DNA of 64,000 bases from positions 1-64,000 of the forward strand of contig BTPP01000002.1 of assembly GCA_037102815.1 (NCBI GenBank), given 5' to 3'. Both the position numbers and the translations under genes were made by a program. Source of the DNA: Neurospora intermedia (taxonomy: Eukaryota > Ascomycota > Sordariomycetes > Sordariales > Sordariaceae). Below the pieces are notes generated by a model that was not told where the DNA came from, searched no databases, and worked only from the letters and a program-made list of their open reading frames with translations. Of the stretch, positions 14,210-26,155 are shown one piece after another; within the stretch, counting starts at the first letter, position 1, and every line of letters begins with the position of its first letter.

Positions 14210-15000
14210 GCAAAGGTAGTACGGCTATTAAGTATATTGAATTTTACCGTACTTAGCGCGCGAAGATTAAGCTTTATTAGTTTTAAAATACTTAATACTT
14301 CAGTTAGGACGAGCATTATAAATTTACCTAAGTTTTATTATATTTAAAAGGCGCCGCTTTTTATACTTTATCTCTTTAAATTATACTAATATTAAAGGAA
14401 GCCGACGTAGAGGAGTAGAAGTAAAAGACTAGCGAACTCTTACTCGCTTACCTTAATACTAAATATAATTATATAAATTTAATTTTCGAATTATATTATA
14501 ATTTTGAGATTTTAAAGATATTTAAAAGTTAGAAGTAGTTTGACTTCGAAAATAAATTTACTACTTTCGTCGACCGTTGCGATTTAGACGACTCTATAAA
14601 GACTTATTATTTAAAGATAAAAATTACCGACGAAATCCGTAACGTTATTACTTATTAGTAAGAGCTCCCCGCCCTTAATAATTATAATAAGTAGTTTACT
14701 CTATACTACAAATTTAATATTAATTTTAAAAATTACAATTAATACAATAAAACTACCGTCCTGTTTTATAAGAATAACCCTGGTAGTTCCGGCTCCGGCT
14801 TTAATAGTAGTAATAATAATTCCGCCTTTAAATATATTATTAATTAAGGCGGTAGTATTATAAATTTAAATGCTATATCCGCCCTCAACGTTTCTTTAGT
14901 ATATATAATCGATAAGGCTATTATTAATTACTATATATAGAATAATCTATATAAATATTGTAGTAAGCCGGGTTATTGGGCTATTAATTACTATAATAAT
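14210..15000 (+). pseudogene. gag remnant of nested copy 2
   Basis: This is the counterpart of 5290-6100, with the same capsid-like frame, the Ser/Asn-rich linker and a degenerate zinc knuckle at about 14955-15000 (YCSKPGY). It carries its own set of RIP stops, many at positions different from copy 1. Confidence 0.7.
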
Positions 15001-15349
15001 ATTAATATTAGTATTTTTAAGGTTGAGAGAAATTGTAATTATTATAACCGTAATTGTAGTAGAAAAGGTAGTAATAGTAGTAATAGTAGTAGACCCGCTA
15101 TAGGTTAGAACGGTTATAATAATAGTATCCGCATTAATACTATAAGTACCGGAAATACTACTACCGCTATTCCCACTACCGTAGCCGCCCTAACTACCGC
15201 TCCAACTCCTCCTACTATTAAATATAGTAAAGGAAATATATAACTTCCCTATTGAATTGTACGGAGAGGCTACCGTCTATAATAATAATAGAGGAGGGGG
15301 ATATAAATAATTTAATAGATTTAGAAGTAATTTAATTAAAGAACTCAAC

Positions 15350-18300
15350 TTTAGATAGCTATAATAATAATTCTATCCTCCTTTCTATTTATATTATTTA
15401 TAAATTATATAATTAATAAAGTAAATATACCGCCTTAATTGATAGTAGGTATTTAACGTTCGCTTTTATCGACCGTAGTTTTACTATTCGCTATACTATT
15501 CTATTACTAAAACTTCCTAAGCTAAAGGCTTTATATTTAACCGACGGCGTAGTTAAGGATTTTATTATTTATTATTACAAGGTCCGTCTTTAGATTAGAT
15601 ACTATACTAAAATAATTGTAATATTAGTATACGATTTAGTAATAAATTACCTAGTAATTTTAGGTATATTATAATTCAAATTTTATAACCCTTTAATATC
15701 CTAGCTAAATAGTTCGGTTATATTTATAGAAATATACGCCGGCCGTTATTTATCCGCCGACTTATCCTTCTTTTTATATCGAATATTTAAAGTTTAGGAC
15801 TTTACGAAACGCTACGAAATATTATAGTATATTACTATCCTCCCCGCCCTAGCGGTAGGGGATATATTTAAAGATAAGGAAGACGATTATACCCTAATAA
15901 TTATCGAAGATTTCGACCCTAAGACTGTCGGTTATTTATTAACCGCTTAATAAACGAAGCGTACTACAAAGTAATAATTTATACGATTAAAGGCCCGCGA
16001 AGCGCGTTCTAGCACCCTATTAATTATAGACTCCGCTCCTAAGGTTAAACTTACAGTTTACTACCTTATTACTAGCCGGCGGAAGTCTAATGTGGACTAC
16101 TATATTTCCGTCCGTTGTACCTATTATTTAAATAATTTAATTAATTTAGTAAATATTAAAGATTTAATAATAATTAATTTTAATTAACTTTATAAAACAT
16201 ATAAGCTTTAAACTTTCTATACTTTGTATATAGAAATTAATAAAATTATAGAGGAAGTTAGGGCGGAAGAGGAAGCCCGGGTTAAAGAGGTAAAAGAAGG
16301 TATTTTAGAGTTTAAAGAATAAAGAAACAATAAAAGTATTATCGATAGAGGGGTAAGGATAGGAATAGGATAGGTAAATTACCTATTATTAAATATATTA
16401 ATTAAGGAAATAATATAGGAGATTATAGCCGGTAATAGAGCTAAGTATAAGAAGTTGCTAGGTAGGCGCTTCTACCTCTAGATCGACGCCTACGTTAATA
16501 AAGGATTTAAAATCGCTATTCGTACTGCTAAAATTACTAACGAAATTTATTTTAGCAGTAAGTTGGACGAGGATTCCTAATAATATAAGGAGGCTATTAA
16601 ATTCGCTAAAATTACTAAGGAGGATATTACTAAATTCTATAAGAAGGTTAATAAACCCTCTAAAACCGACGTATAAATTAAAGAGAAGCTTCTTAATTAA
16701 TATTAGAAGTATATCGATATATTTAAGCCTAAAAAAATTACGGTTATTCCCCCCTATTATTCCTATAATTTTAAAATTGAATTAAAGTTAGGCGAGTAAG
16801 TGCTATATACCCGATTTAAACCTTTCAATTCCGATGAGTTAAATGTTATTAAAAAATAGATCGACGATAATTTTAAGATTGGTTTTATCCGCCCTTCTTA
16901 ATTAAAGGCTGTTTCTTAGATCTTTCTTATAAAGAAATTAGGTAGCGGAGTCTAAATTTATATAAATTATAGAAGTATTAATAATATTACGTTTAAGAGT
17001 AAATACCCCTTCCTTTTAATTAAAGAGACCCTTAATACTATTTATAAAACTAGGATTTTTACTAAATTCGATATTATTGCCGCCTTTAACTGTATTTGTA
17101 TAGCCGAAAGGTATAAATAATTAATAGTATTCGTTATTCGTTTTAGGCTCTTTAAATTCCTAATTTACTTATTCGGTTTATAAGGCGCCCTAAACACTTT
17201 TTAGAATTATATTAATAATATCCTATATAATATCCTTAATATATATATAACTACTTACTTCGATAATATTCTAATCTTTTCCAATAATAAAGTAGACTAT
17301 AAGCGTTATATTAATAATATTCTAGAACAATTGGCTAAAGTAGGCCTATAGATCGATATTAATAAATACAAATTCTATATTAAAAAGACTAAATACTTTA
17401 GGCTAATTATTATACTTAGCAGTATTAAAATGGACCTTGAAAAGATTAAGACTATTACCGATTAATAGCCCCCTACTTCTAAGAAATTCCTATAAAGCTT
17501 CCTAAGCTTTATTAACTTCTACCGGCGTTTTATTAAAGGGTTTTTAATTATAACTATACTTTTATACGATTTTATAAAGCGGAATACCGAATAGGAATAG
17601 ATTGTAGCTTAATAATTCGTTTTCGAAATGTTAAAAGTAGCTTTTACTAACGGATTTACTTTACGTATCTACAATTAGTCTAAAAAAACTATAATTAAAA
17701 CCGACGCTTCTAATTAGGCTTTTGGAAGAATACTCTTTTAATATAGTAACAATAGAGTATTTTACCCTATAATTTACTTCTTAGTAAAATATATTATTGT
17801 GGAATATAATTATAATATTTATAATAAAGAATTGTTAGTTATTATTAAAATTCTAGAGGAATAGAGACTAAAGTTAGAGGGAGTATAATAGTTGTTTAAT
17901 ATCGTTATAAATTATAAGAATTTAAAGACCTTTATTATAAATAAGTAATTAACCCTGTATTATATATGATAATTATAATTCTTATCTTATTTTAATTTCT
18001 TAATCCGTTATACCCTAGGTTCGAAGAACCTTCGTCCTAACGCTTTAAATAGGAAGCCTAAGGATATACCGTTAGATATAAATAATTATCGTTTAAAAAT
18101 TAGGAATTATAAATTTATTGACCCCGCCCGTTTTAAAGACGGTTATTTCGAAACCCTATTAACTATAAGTATTAAGGAATTAGATATTAATAAAGAGGTT
18201 TTTCTACTAGCGTTAAATACCTTCGAAGAATTAGATAAGTTTACGGATAATATTATTAAGGAGAGCTATACCTAATTTATATTAATATAGAAGGCGGTCG

Positions 18301-19550
18301 CTTACTTACGCAACCCTAGCCGGTTAGAATAGTGCCCTTACGTTAAGAAGAAGTTAAAGGTAGTATTTGTAGAATACTTTATAATAGGAGGTAAAATATA
18401 CTATAGGGGAAGAGTATTTATTAACCCGGACGATATAGTTACTTATTTGTAGTTAATCTACCGCGCTTACTCTTTATTAACAGTAGGGTACCCCGATAGA
18501 AATAAAACTTAAGTATAAATAAACGAGTATTAGTACTAGGCCGGTATAGCGGAAATTATAAGGGCCTATTATAAGGGTTATTTAATTTATTTAAAGATTA
18601 AAGTATTATAAAGAGTTAAGGCCGGTTACTTTAGACCGATATTAGCCGCTTTCGTTCCTTAGAAGGATACTTCTATCGATTATATTTCTCCCCTCTTAGA
18701 AAATCTATATTTAAGCTAAAAGTTCAAGTATATTACTATTGTAGTAGATTATTTAATTAAAATATAGTATTATATTACTACTAAGACTATAGAAGCCGAG
18801 GAATTAGCTAATTACTTTATTAATAGAATTTATACCCTATATAGCCTTCCTAATATTATAATATCGGACTGCGGCTTCTAATTTGTATCCCTATTCTAAG
18901 CTACCGTTTATAAGAAGCTAGTTATTAAGAGGTTATTGAATTCTACTTTCTACCCTCAAACGAATATTTAAATAGAATGTATTAATATAAAAATAGAATA
19001 ATATTTACAAGTCTTCGTAAATTAGGTATAAATGGATTAGGCTAAATAGTTACTATTAATAGAATTCGCCGGCAATAATATAATTTTAGAAATTATAGGA
19101 ATTACCCCGTTCTTTACTAATTACGGTTTTTACTTATAGATAAGTATCGAACTATCTTTTATTATACCGTCTTAGCTCTCCCTAGCCTAGTAAAAAAAGT
19201 ACTTAAAAGTTTACGAACTAGTAGTTCGATTCGAAGCTATTTGGGACTATATACGTACTTTAATAAAGAAGGTATAAGACTGCTATAAGGCTAATACTAA
19301 TAAGAAACGCTCCGATATATTAAAATATTACCCTAGGGATTTAATTATATTAAATATAATTAATTTAGCTAATAGCCGTCCTTATAATAAATTGTACCCC
19401 CGCTAGGAAGGCCCCTTTAAAGTAGAATAAGTATATTTTTATAACGTTAAATTTATTTTACTTATTAATATATAGTACTCTCCGGTATTTTATATCTCTA
19501 TAGTTAAATATTATAGGGAAGGCCTACTTAATTAAACTACTATTTAGGGG
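15350..19550 (+). pseudogene. pol remnant of nested copy 2
   Basis: It is the same domain series as copy 1: a protease-like segment, reverse transcriptase with a YFDNILIFS-type site at about 17256-17282, RNase H, an integrase core near 18735-19030 and a GPF box near 19408 (EGPFKVE). Here the first aspartate of the YxDD box survives (TTCGATAAT), while copy 1 has TTCAATAAT, so RIP hit the two copies independently. Stops remain throughout, so it is inactive. Confidence 0.86.
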
Positions 19551-20343
19551 GATGTATACGCTAACGAAGGTAGGGTAATAATTAAAATTAATAATTACAA
19601 AGAAGTATTAAAGTAGGAATTCGATGAATTCTTCGATTATAAATAATGGGGGGGTAATTACTATTAGTTCTATATAGTAGTATAAATTTACTATAACCCT
19701 ACTAAGGAACCGATTACTAATATAATTAATATAAGGAAAATTATTATTACCTTCTATAATAATTATTCCGAGGCGCTTATTCCGTTAGAAATTAAATAAT
19801 AGCCGGAGATTACGGCCTTTCTATAAGAACGGACCCCGGTATTAATTCTAATACCCTGTACGCCTTAGGTACCCTAGGCCTTAACCCCGCCCCTACCTCC
19901 GAAATGCTCTAGATGTATCGCCGATTTAAGGGAGTAAATTAATACCGCTATTGCGGATATTATAACCGAGCAATAAACCTAAACGTAGAAGCTAGCCCTA
20001 ATAATTATAATTACCCTATATAAATTAAAGGTACTATCCGAGGAAAATATAAAAAAATTAAACGAAGCTTTTAAGAAAATCTTTAGAAGGTTATCGGAAA
20101 TATAATAAAGGAAGAGGTTCCCTACGAGGAATATAGAGGATAGGTTAAAGGTAGGGACCTACTAGTAGAGTAATAATAATTAAATTACGGAGGAGTTTAA
20201 AGATATAAAGAGGATTAAAAAGTTCGAAATTAGGGGGTCTTATTCGCGGGTAGAGGAGTTAAAGGATAGAAATTAAGGAATAATTTATTATTTTATATAT
20301 ATATAAATTTTAAAACTCTAAAACTTTTTTTATAAGGAGGTAG

Positions 20344-20596
20344 TATTATAGGATTAATTATAACTACTTTATATATATACGGCTCCTACTATAGGCAATT
20401 GAGCTTCGTGCTATGCTATTGCTGCTATTGGCCAATGGCACATTACGTGCGTATGTACGTGCGACTGGTCTGAGCTCTGGGTATGGCTTCTATGCCTTAC
20501 CCTATATCGCTAGACCTGCGTACACCTCTCTTTCCCTCTCTTCGTACAACTACGTATATCCAACCTACCCCCTACCTTTGGCCTTGCCCCGTGATA
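20344..20596 (+). repeat. 3' LTR of nested copy 2 (253 bp)
   Basis: The inner start is AT-shifted (TATTATAGGATTAATTATAA) and the outer end is preserved (CCTTGCCCCGTGATA), the same polarity as in copy 1. Confidence 0.95.
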
Positions 20597-20601
20597 AATA
20601 G

Positions 20602-22830
20602 CTAGCTTTAACTTCAGTAACTAGCGTACGAGGATTTTTAAACTTTATTAACTTTTATTAACGATTTATTAAGGGATTTGGAGGTATTGTAAAGCTACTA
20701 AACAATTTGACTAAAAAAAATGTACCGTTTAATTAGATTAAGGAATATAATAATACTTTTAATAAATTTAAATAATTAGTATTAAAAAACCCGATTCTTG
20801 TACTACCCAACCCGAATAAAGAATTCGAAGTCGAAACGAATATATTCAATTAGTCTATAGGAGGATAATTAGAATAAAGAGACGATTAGAACTATTTATA
20901 CCCTATTGCCTTCTTCTCTAAAGTATTTAGAGGCCCCGAATTTAATTACCCTATTTATAATAAAGAACTTATATTTATTATATAGGTATTTAAGGAATAG
21001 AAACCCTAGTTTAGCGGAACTAACGAACCTATTAAAGTATATTCCGATTATAAGAATTTAATATACTTTACCTCGACTAAGGAATTCAATTAATAATAAA
21101 TTCGCTAATTTAAATTCCTAATACAATTGAATTTTAATATTTACTACCGAAAGGGTTCGGAGAATATAAGGGCTAACGCACTTAATTATCGAAAGGACCT
21201 TAAAATGTTGGAAGAAGAGAGAATAATTTTATCTACCCCGCTATTCCAATTCAACGAAGATAATTCCCTACGCTATTAGCCGGTATAATAAGAAAATAGA
21301 ATTAATAAGGACCTTAAGGTCTATAACGTTTTTAAAGGAGAACCTAACGACTAAATTCAACGAATTATAGAAGCCCAATACGAAATAGAAAACGAGGAAA
21401 TTAAGAGGTATTTATTAAACTTACTAGAATTATAATTATATAAAGGAAAAATATAAGTACTACTATTACTATAGAAGGAACTCGTTCGCAACATCTATAA
21501 GTCCCTAGAAGAAGGAGGTTACGTAGGAATTGTACGAACAATTATAAGAATCTAATAAACGTTTGGGTTTATAGGTATAAAGGACATAATTATGGAAGTC
21601 CTCTACGAATATAAAACTTATTATAAGACTAAAGTAAATTAGTATAAACTATATAGGTTGTTCGAACTACTACTAGTATTAAATAGGCCTTAGTAATATA
21701 TAACTATAAATTTTATTACCAAACTACCTACCTCGTAAAATCCAACTACTAGTATCGAATATAATAGTATACTAATAATCGTAGATAGGTTTATAAAGTT
21801 TGCCTACTTCCTACCTTTTAGGGAAGATATTAATACAGAATAATTTAGCTATATATTTATCCGATATATTATATCGAATTATAATTAGTTAAAGGAATTC
21901 GTAACGGATAGAGATAAGCTCTTCTCGTTACAATTCTAATAAGCATTTATAAATAAATTAGGTATTAAGTATAAGATATCTATAGTATACTATATAAGAA
22001 TAAACGGCTAAACCGAACGAATAAATTAAGTATTAGAAGTATACCTAAGGACTTACGTTAATTATAAATAAAATAACTAGATAGAATTACTACCTACGGC
22101 CCAAATGTCTTATAATAATTCAAAAACGGAAATAACAAGGCTAACCTTATTCTTTACTAACTATAGCTATAAAATAAGTTCCCGCAGAGGTTAGGACTCC
22201 GAATTATTCGTACTAAGAATATATATACGTACCGAAAGGCTTACTAAAATATATTAAATATTATACGACGAATTAACGTTCGTACGTAATAGGATAAACA
22301 AATATTACGACTATACTAGATCAATAGCGCCAATCTTTAAGAGGGGAGATAAAATTTACCTCCTTTATTATAATATTAAAACTAAACAACCTAATAATAA
22401 ATTAGACTATAAGAAACTAAAACCTTTTAAAATATTTAAAAAGGTTAATACTAATAATTATTATTTCGAACTACTTAAAGGAATGAAATAATAACCAACA
22501 TTTTATATTTTACTACTCGAACCAACACTTAAAAATACTAAATTAAATAATAAAGTAGAAATTTAAAACGAAGGCGACGAATTTATAGTAGAAGGAATAT
22601 TAAATTTAAAATTAATCGACGGAGAAATTAAATACTTTGTTAAATAGGAAGGTTATAACTATAAGAATAATATTTAGGAACCCCCTAAATACTTCCTTAA
22701 TTTTAAAAAAGAAATTAAGGATTAGTATTAATAAAATCCTAACCGACCGAAACCTCCGCAATTAGATAATCTAGAATACTAAGAAATATTGTATATAATT
22801 CCTATAATTAATCGGACTCTTCTACAACGC
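20602..22830 (+). pseudogene. Outer gypsy pol, second part (RNase H, integrase, chromodomain)
   Basis: It resumes the RT connection region at 20602 (a RGFLNFINFYQRFI-type stretch) and continues through RNase H (about 20790-21160). The integrase core follows, with YNSILIIVDRFIKFAYF at 21763-21813 and NGxTERIN at 22003-22026. Next is a weak GPF-like region (about 22400) and, at 22590-22700, a chromodomain (YFVK, stop, EGYNYKNNI, stop, EPPKYF). Both stops stand where conserved tryptophans are expected, the TGG-to-TAG change RIP produces. In this group the chromodomain is thought to steer insertion to heterochromatin by binding methylated histone H3. Confidence 0.88.
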
Positions 22831-23511
22831 TTATACTATTGCTAGTAGAAATATCCCCCACAATTAAAGTACCTTCCTACTCCTTAAAATTATTCTCTAA
22901 CTCCGCTATACTCCGACTAAATAAAGAATTTTATTACTTCTAAATATAAAATTTCTACTCCCTCAAACGAACTACCCTTATTTAAATCTCTAAAGCCTAT
23001 TATATTAATTTACCCTCCTCCTCTTTAATATAACGAATTTCGTAGAGAGTATTAATTACTACTCGAAATTAGTAGATATCCCCGTATAAAAGTAAAATAT
23101 TTATATTTATTACCAATTTTAATATTATTATAACGCCCCTTACAACGTATATATTTACTATAAGAGGAAGACTTCGACGGGTCTATAATATAAGATTTAT
23201 TATTATAGTAATAATATAAATATAGTATATTAGGCGTACGGCTAAGAACTTCAATAGTATTAATAAGAGCCTTTACCGTTATATTATAGCGGGACGAACG
23301 ATTAGAAGGGCGACGCGATATTTTGAAAGATATATTAAAATAAGAAAAGGATACTTACTAAAGAAGAGCAGGGTAATACAAGTATTATAAGGAAAGATAG
23401 TCTAAAGAGGGAGGAGAATAATAAACTAATAAGGGCCGTTAGTACCTAAGCAATTAAACGAATATTATTACTTATTATAGGGTTATATTGTAGCTTTAAG
23501 GATAAAGCTAT

Positions 23512-23522
23512 AAGAAAAGGGG
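23512..23522 (+). other. Polypurine tract of the outer gypsy element
   Basis: AAGAAAAGGGG lies 5 bases before the 3' LTR. A purine run here primes plus-strand DNA synthesis in LTR retrotransposons and confirms the element's plus orientation. Confidence 0.75.
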
Positions 23523-23527
23523 TATTA

Positions 23528-23837
23528 TATTACAATCCAATAGTAAGTAATTATATAATTAAGTTAGATAGGACCAATTAGGTCTACGCCGGGAGCCGGC
23601 GCTATAATTCAACGGCGCCCGGCAAACGGCGTAGGGCGCCGAGTAGCCGGGAATAGCCTCAACAGCGCAACCGGCCCATACTAAAGGAAGCAATATAAAG
23701 GAAGGCCCCCCTAGGCCTTCCGAATACTAGTTCTTTAGCAAGCAATAGCTATCACAACTTATCAATACCTTTTAGCTACTACTACCGTTGTCTATTATCC
23801 TAGCGATATACTCCTATGCTTGTAACGGTTCGTTATA
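23528..23837 (+). repeat. 3' LTR of the outer gypsy element (310 bp)
   Basis: It matches 1192-1501. Its outer 100 bases keep more G and C (AGCAAGCAATAGCTATCACA) than the inner end of the 5' LTR. The target duplication TAGAG follows directly at 23838-23842. Confidence 0.95.
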
Positions 23838-23842
23838 TAGAG

Positions 23843-24963
23843 CTATTCTTTTCTCTAATCCGATTCGGAGTCCGAGAGTTCGGTTATTCGAAATTCGTTA
23901 TTAAGTAGTAGAGTTACTTAAATAGTTTAAATATATATTCCTTTACCTTATAGGCTTATAATTAGGAAGTATAAGTATTTAATAATAATATAATTAGTAG
24001 TATTATAATAAATATACTATCCTTCAATATAGTACTTATCCTTTTCTTCCTAAGATATTTATTTAACTTATCCTTTTTATAGAATAGAAGAGCCCTTATT
24101 TCGAATATTATAAATATTAATCGTACTTATAAGGATATTATTATTAGTATTATATTAAATCCTAAATAACGGGGCGGAGGAGGAATTTTAATTCTAATAC
24201 TAGTAATTGGAGCGACCTAAATTAGTAGCGATAGGGACGTATATTCTAGACCGCCGGTTACTTTAGTTACTATTCTATAAATAATTCTAGTAGAAGGCCC
24301 GGAATTTTATAATCTTTTTATATTTATAAATAATATTTTAAAATTATTCTACGCAAGTAAAATAATTATTAGAGAGTTTAATAGTAAAGAAGTAATTACT
24401 AAACTTTTTATTAATAGTACGACGAAGGAATTCTAGTTTAGCGTAGCTATTCTAATTATAATTACTAATTTTTAAGAATTTATTATCGAAGTTAGTAAAG
24501 AATTTAGAGAACGGTTCGCTATCCTTCTACTTTATTTTAATAAGGTTATCGAGGGTATAATCTTAGGTATAGTAAATATTAAAAATTTATTGGATCTATT
24601 CGAATAGTTTGGTCGGATTTTCATTATTAGAGAAGGTACAAACAATTTAATAACCTTCTAATCTTTATTATTTATCGATCGGTAAGGTATTAAATATTTT
24701 AATTTATATAGTATTAGAATCGGTATATAGGCCGGCCTTAAAATTAGTATTATATATTTTAATTAATTTATTATAATAGAAAAGAAAGGTAATAAGTTTA
24801 TTGTCCTACTTAGGGAATTCGAATAGCTTCCGTCGGTATAGTTTATTAGAATTACTATTAGATTCTTCGTTAATACTACCATCGGCTTTAAATTTCCCTT
24901 TATTTTTACTGGTATTATTAAAGAAATCCTACTTAGTAGGGTACGTAAATTCAAATTTAAGGG
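23843..24963 (+). pseudogene. RIP-degraded reading frame of unknown function, 3' part
   Basis: This is probably the continuation of the 163-1186 frame after the retrotransposon. From about 24320 a single plus-strand frame reads coherently to 24963 and into the next unit, interrupted only by RIP-type stops. It contains stretches such as FEQFGRIFIIREGTNN (24599-24646) and VRKFKFKGTEAGNPG (24940-24984). I do not recognise the family. The last part is less AT-rich than the rest. That the frame runs past 24966 leaves some doubt about the exact left edge of the TIR element. Confidence 0.4.
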
Positions 24964-24965
24964 TA

Positions 24966-25112
24966 CCGAAGCGGGAAACCCGGGCTCTAAACATGCATTG
25001 TCTAGCAGACAATACGTATAAAGAAAATAGTAACTATTTTTCAAATATTAATTGTCTATTAAATATTAATTGTCTTTCAAATATTAATTATCTAATATCT
25101 ACTAAGCTATAG
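24966..25112 (+). repeat. Left TIR and subterminal repeats of the 15.3-kb element
   Basis: The TIR is followed by a short palindrome ATTGTCT-AGC-AGACAAT (about 24998-25014) and three spaced copies of AAATATTAATTGTCT (about 25040-25093; one has A for G). The right end carries the matching CAAACATTGATTGTCTG. Clustered subterminal boxes like these are typical transposase-binding sites. Confidence 0.55.
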
Positions 25113-25140
25113 GGGTTAGACCCGCCGTAGTGGTATTGGG

Positions 25141-25183
25141 TAGCGGGTTTGTCCAGCGGATTTAGCGGGTATATATAGCGGGT
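25141..25183 (+). repeat. Four spaced AGCGGGT heptamers
   Basis: AGCGGGT occurs at 25142, 25164 and 25177, with the variant AGCGGAT at 25155. The GC-rich heptamers stand out in AT-rich DNA. The pattern resembles subterminal repeats of hAT-type elements, but I found no inverted partner downstream. Confidence 0.5.
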
Positions 25184-25267
25184 TGTAGATTGCTCCCGCG
25201 TAGTCCGTATACGTAATTCTTTTCTATATAGTTCGTAATATAGGATTGAATTTTGAGAATTTGTAAA

Positions 25268-25433
25268 GTTAATTTCTTATATAGTGCAAGTACGTACGTC
25301 GTACGCGCCAAGTCCCAAGTTAATTTCCTATCCAATTTGTACGTACTAAAATCGCTAAATTAATTTCCTATCTAGCTCGTACGTATTAAATCGCTAAGTT
25401 AATTTCCTATCCAATTTACACGCGCTAAATTAA
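25268..25433 (+). repeat. Four tandem copies of a ~40-bp repeat starting GTTAATTTC
   Basis: The copies start at 25268, 25319, 25359 and 25398. The core is (G/A)TTAATTTCCTATCCAATT followed by GTACGTACT-like sequence and TCGCTAA. Copy 1 is longer and more divergent. Confidence 0.75.
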
Positions 25434-25844
25434 GCGCCGGTTATTTGTCCCGCGCGTACTGCTAGTTTAATAGGTGTTAATAACTTTTATTTAATTCTAA
25501 TATTGTTTAACCTAAATACTATAACGTAACGTAACCCTAATATGTACTATTTGATTCTAATATTGTAACGCGACCCTAGCTCCGTCTATAAGGGTGCCTA
25601 TACTTCTATCCCGTTTATAACCTTTTATCTATTTTATATCCCTATTTAATATTAGGGCCGTATATTAACTAAGTCGTATAGCAGAGTCCTATCGAATTTT
25701 ATAACGGAATAACCAAGTCCTACACTACTAATATATTAGCCGTAATATAACTTCCTTAAGTCTAGTAAAGAGTTAAATTACTACTATATATTAAGTTCCG
25801 CTCCGTATTATAGCGTATAGATACCGGATTCCAATACTTACGCT

Positions 25845-26155
25845 CCGAGTATTAATATACGCCCGCTATATCCATTAATTAAATACCTTTATTATTGTAC
25901 TTTCTATACCGATTATTTATTAATATAGTAAATAATATATAGTTAATACTACTAGCCCTAATTATTAATATACACCGCTATATCCGTTAATTATATATAT
26001 TTACCTCTATTATTACACCTTCTATACTATTACTATTCTAGTATTAATATACAGCCCTATTAAAAAAAGTAGTTCGGCGAATACCTATAAGCCGAATATT
26101 AGTATACGCCTACTATATTAATTGAGTGTACTTATTGCTGTACTTTTTATACGCA
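25845..26155 (+). repeat. Degenerate repeats with core ATTAATATACGCCCGCTATAT
   Basis: Copies start near 25847, 25966, 26041 (partial) and 26087. Each has a TATTAATATAC core, a TATATxxxTTAATT stretch and ends near a TTGTACTTTxTATAC box. Spacing is irregular (about 120, 75 and 45 bp). No coding role is visible. Confidence 0.55.

Larger units (their letters stand above)
13075..20596 (+). mobile_element. Nested Ty3/gypsy element, copy 2 (7,522 bp)
   Basis: It is the same family as 4153-11674 and has exactly the same length. The LTRs are 13075-13327 and 20344-20596, flanked by AATAG (13070-13074 and 20597-20601). The target is the reverse transcriptase/RNase H junction of the outer element. Side-by-side reading with copy 1 shows many single-base differences, nearly all transitions, and no obvious indel, as expected if both copies were diverged by RIP rather than by slow decay. 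Confidence 0.95.
1192..23837 (+). mobile_element. Chromodomain-type Ty3/gypsy LTR retrotransposon, RIP-killed, with two nested insertions
   Basis: The ends are two 310-bp LTRs (1192-1501 and 23528-23837) starting TGTTAC/TATTAC and ending GTTACA/GTTATA. They are flanked by the 5-bp duplication TAGAG (1187-1191 and 23838-23842), so this is a genuine single insertion. A polypurine tract precedes the 3' LTR. Domain order on the plus strand is gag, then reverse transcriptase, RNase H, integrase and chromodomain. This is the Ty3/gypsy order, and the chromodomain places it among chromoviruses. Removing the two nested 7,522-bp elements and their duplicated targets leaves about 7.6 kb, a normal size. 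Every frame carries many RIP-type stops, so it is dead. Confidence 0.93.

Noticed and set aside
25126-25188. hAT transposon terminus suggested by GTAGTGGTATTGGGTAGCGGGT-like start
   Set aside because: No inverted counterpart was found downstream and no hAT dimerisation domain could be read; kept only as a repeat.
25268-25433. CRISPR-like array
   Set aside because: The repeats are degenerate with no separate spacers of constant length, and the genome is fungal.
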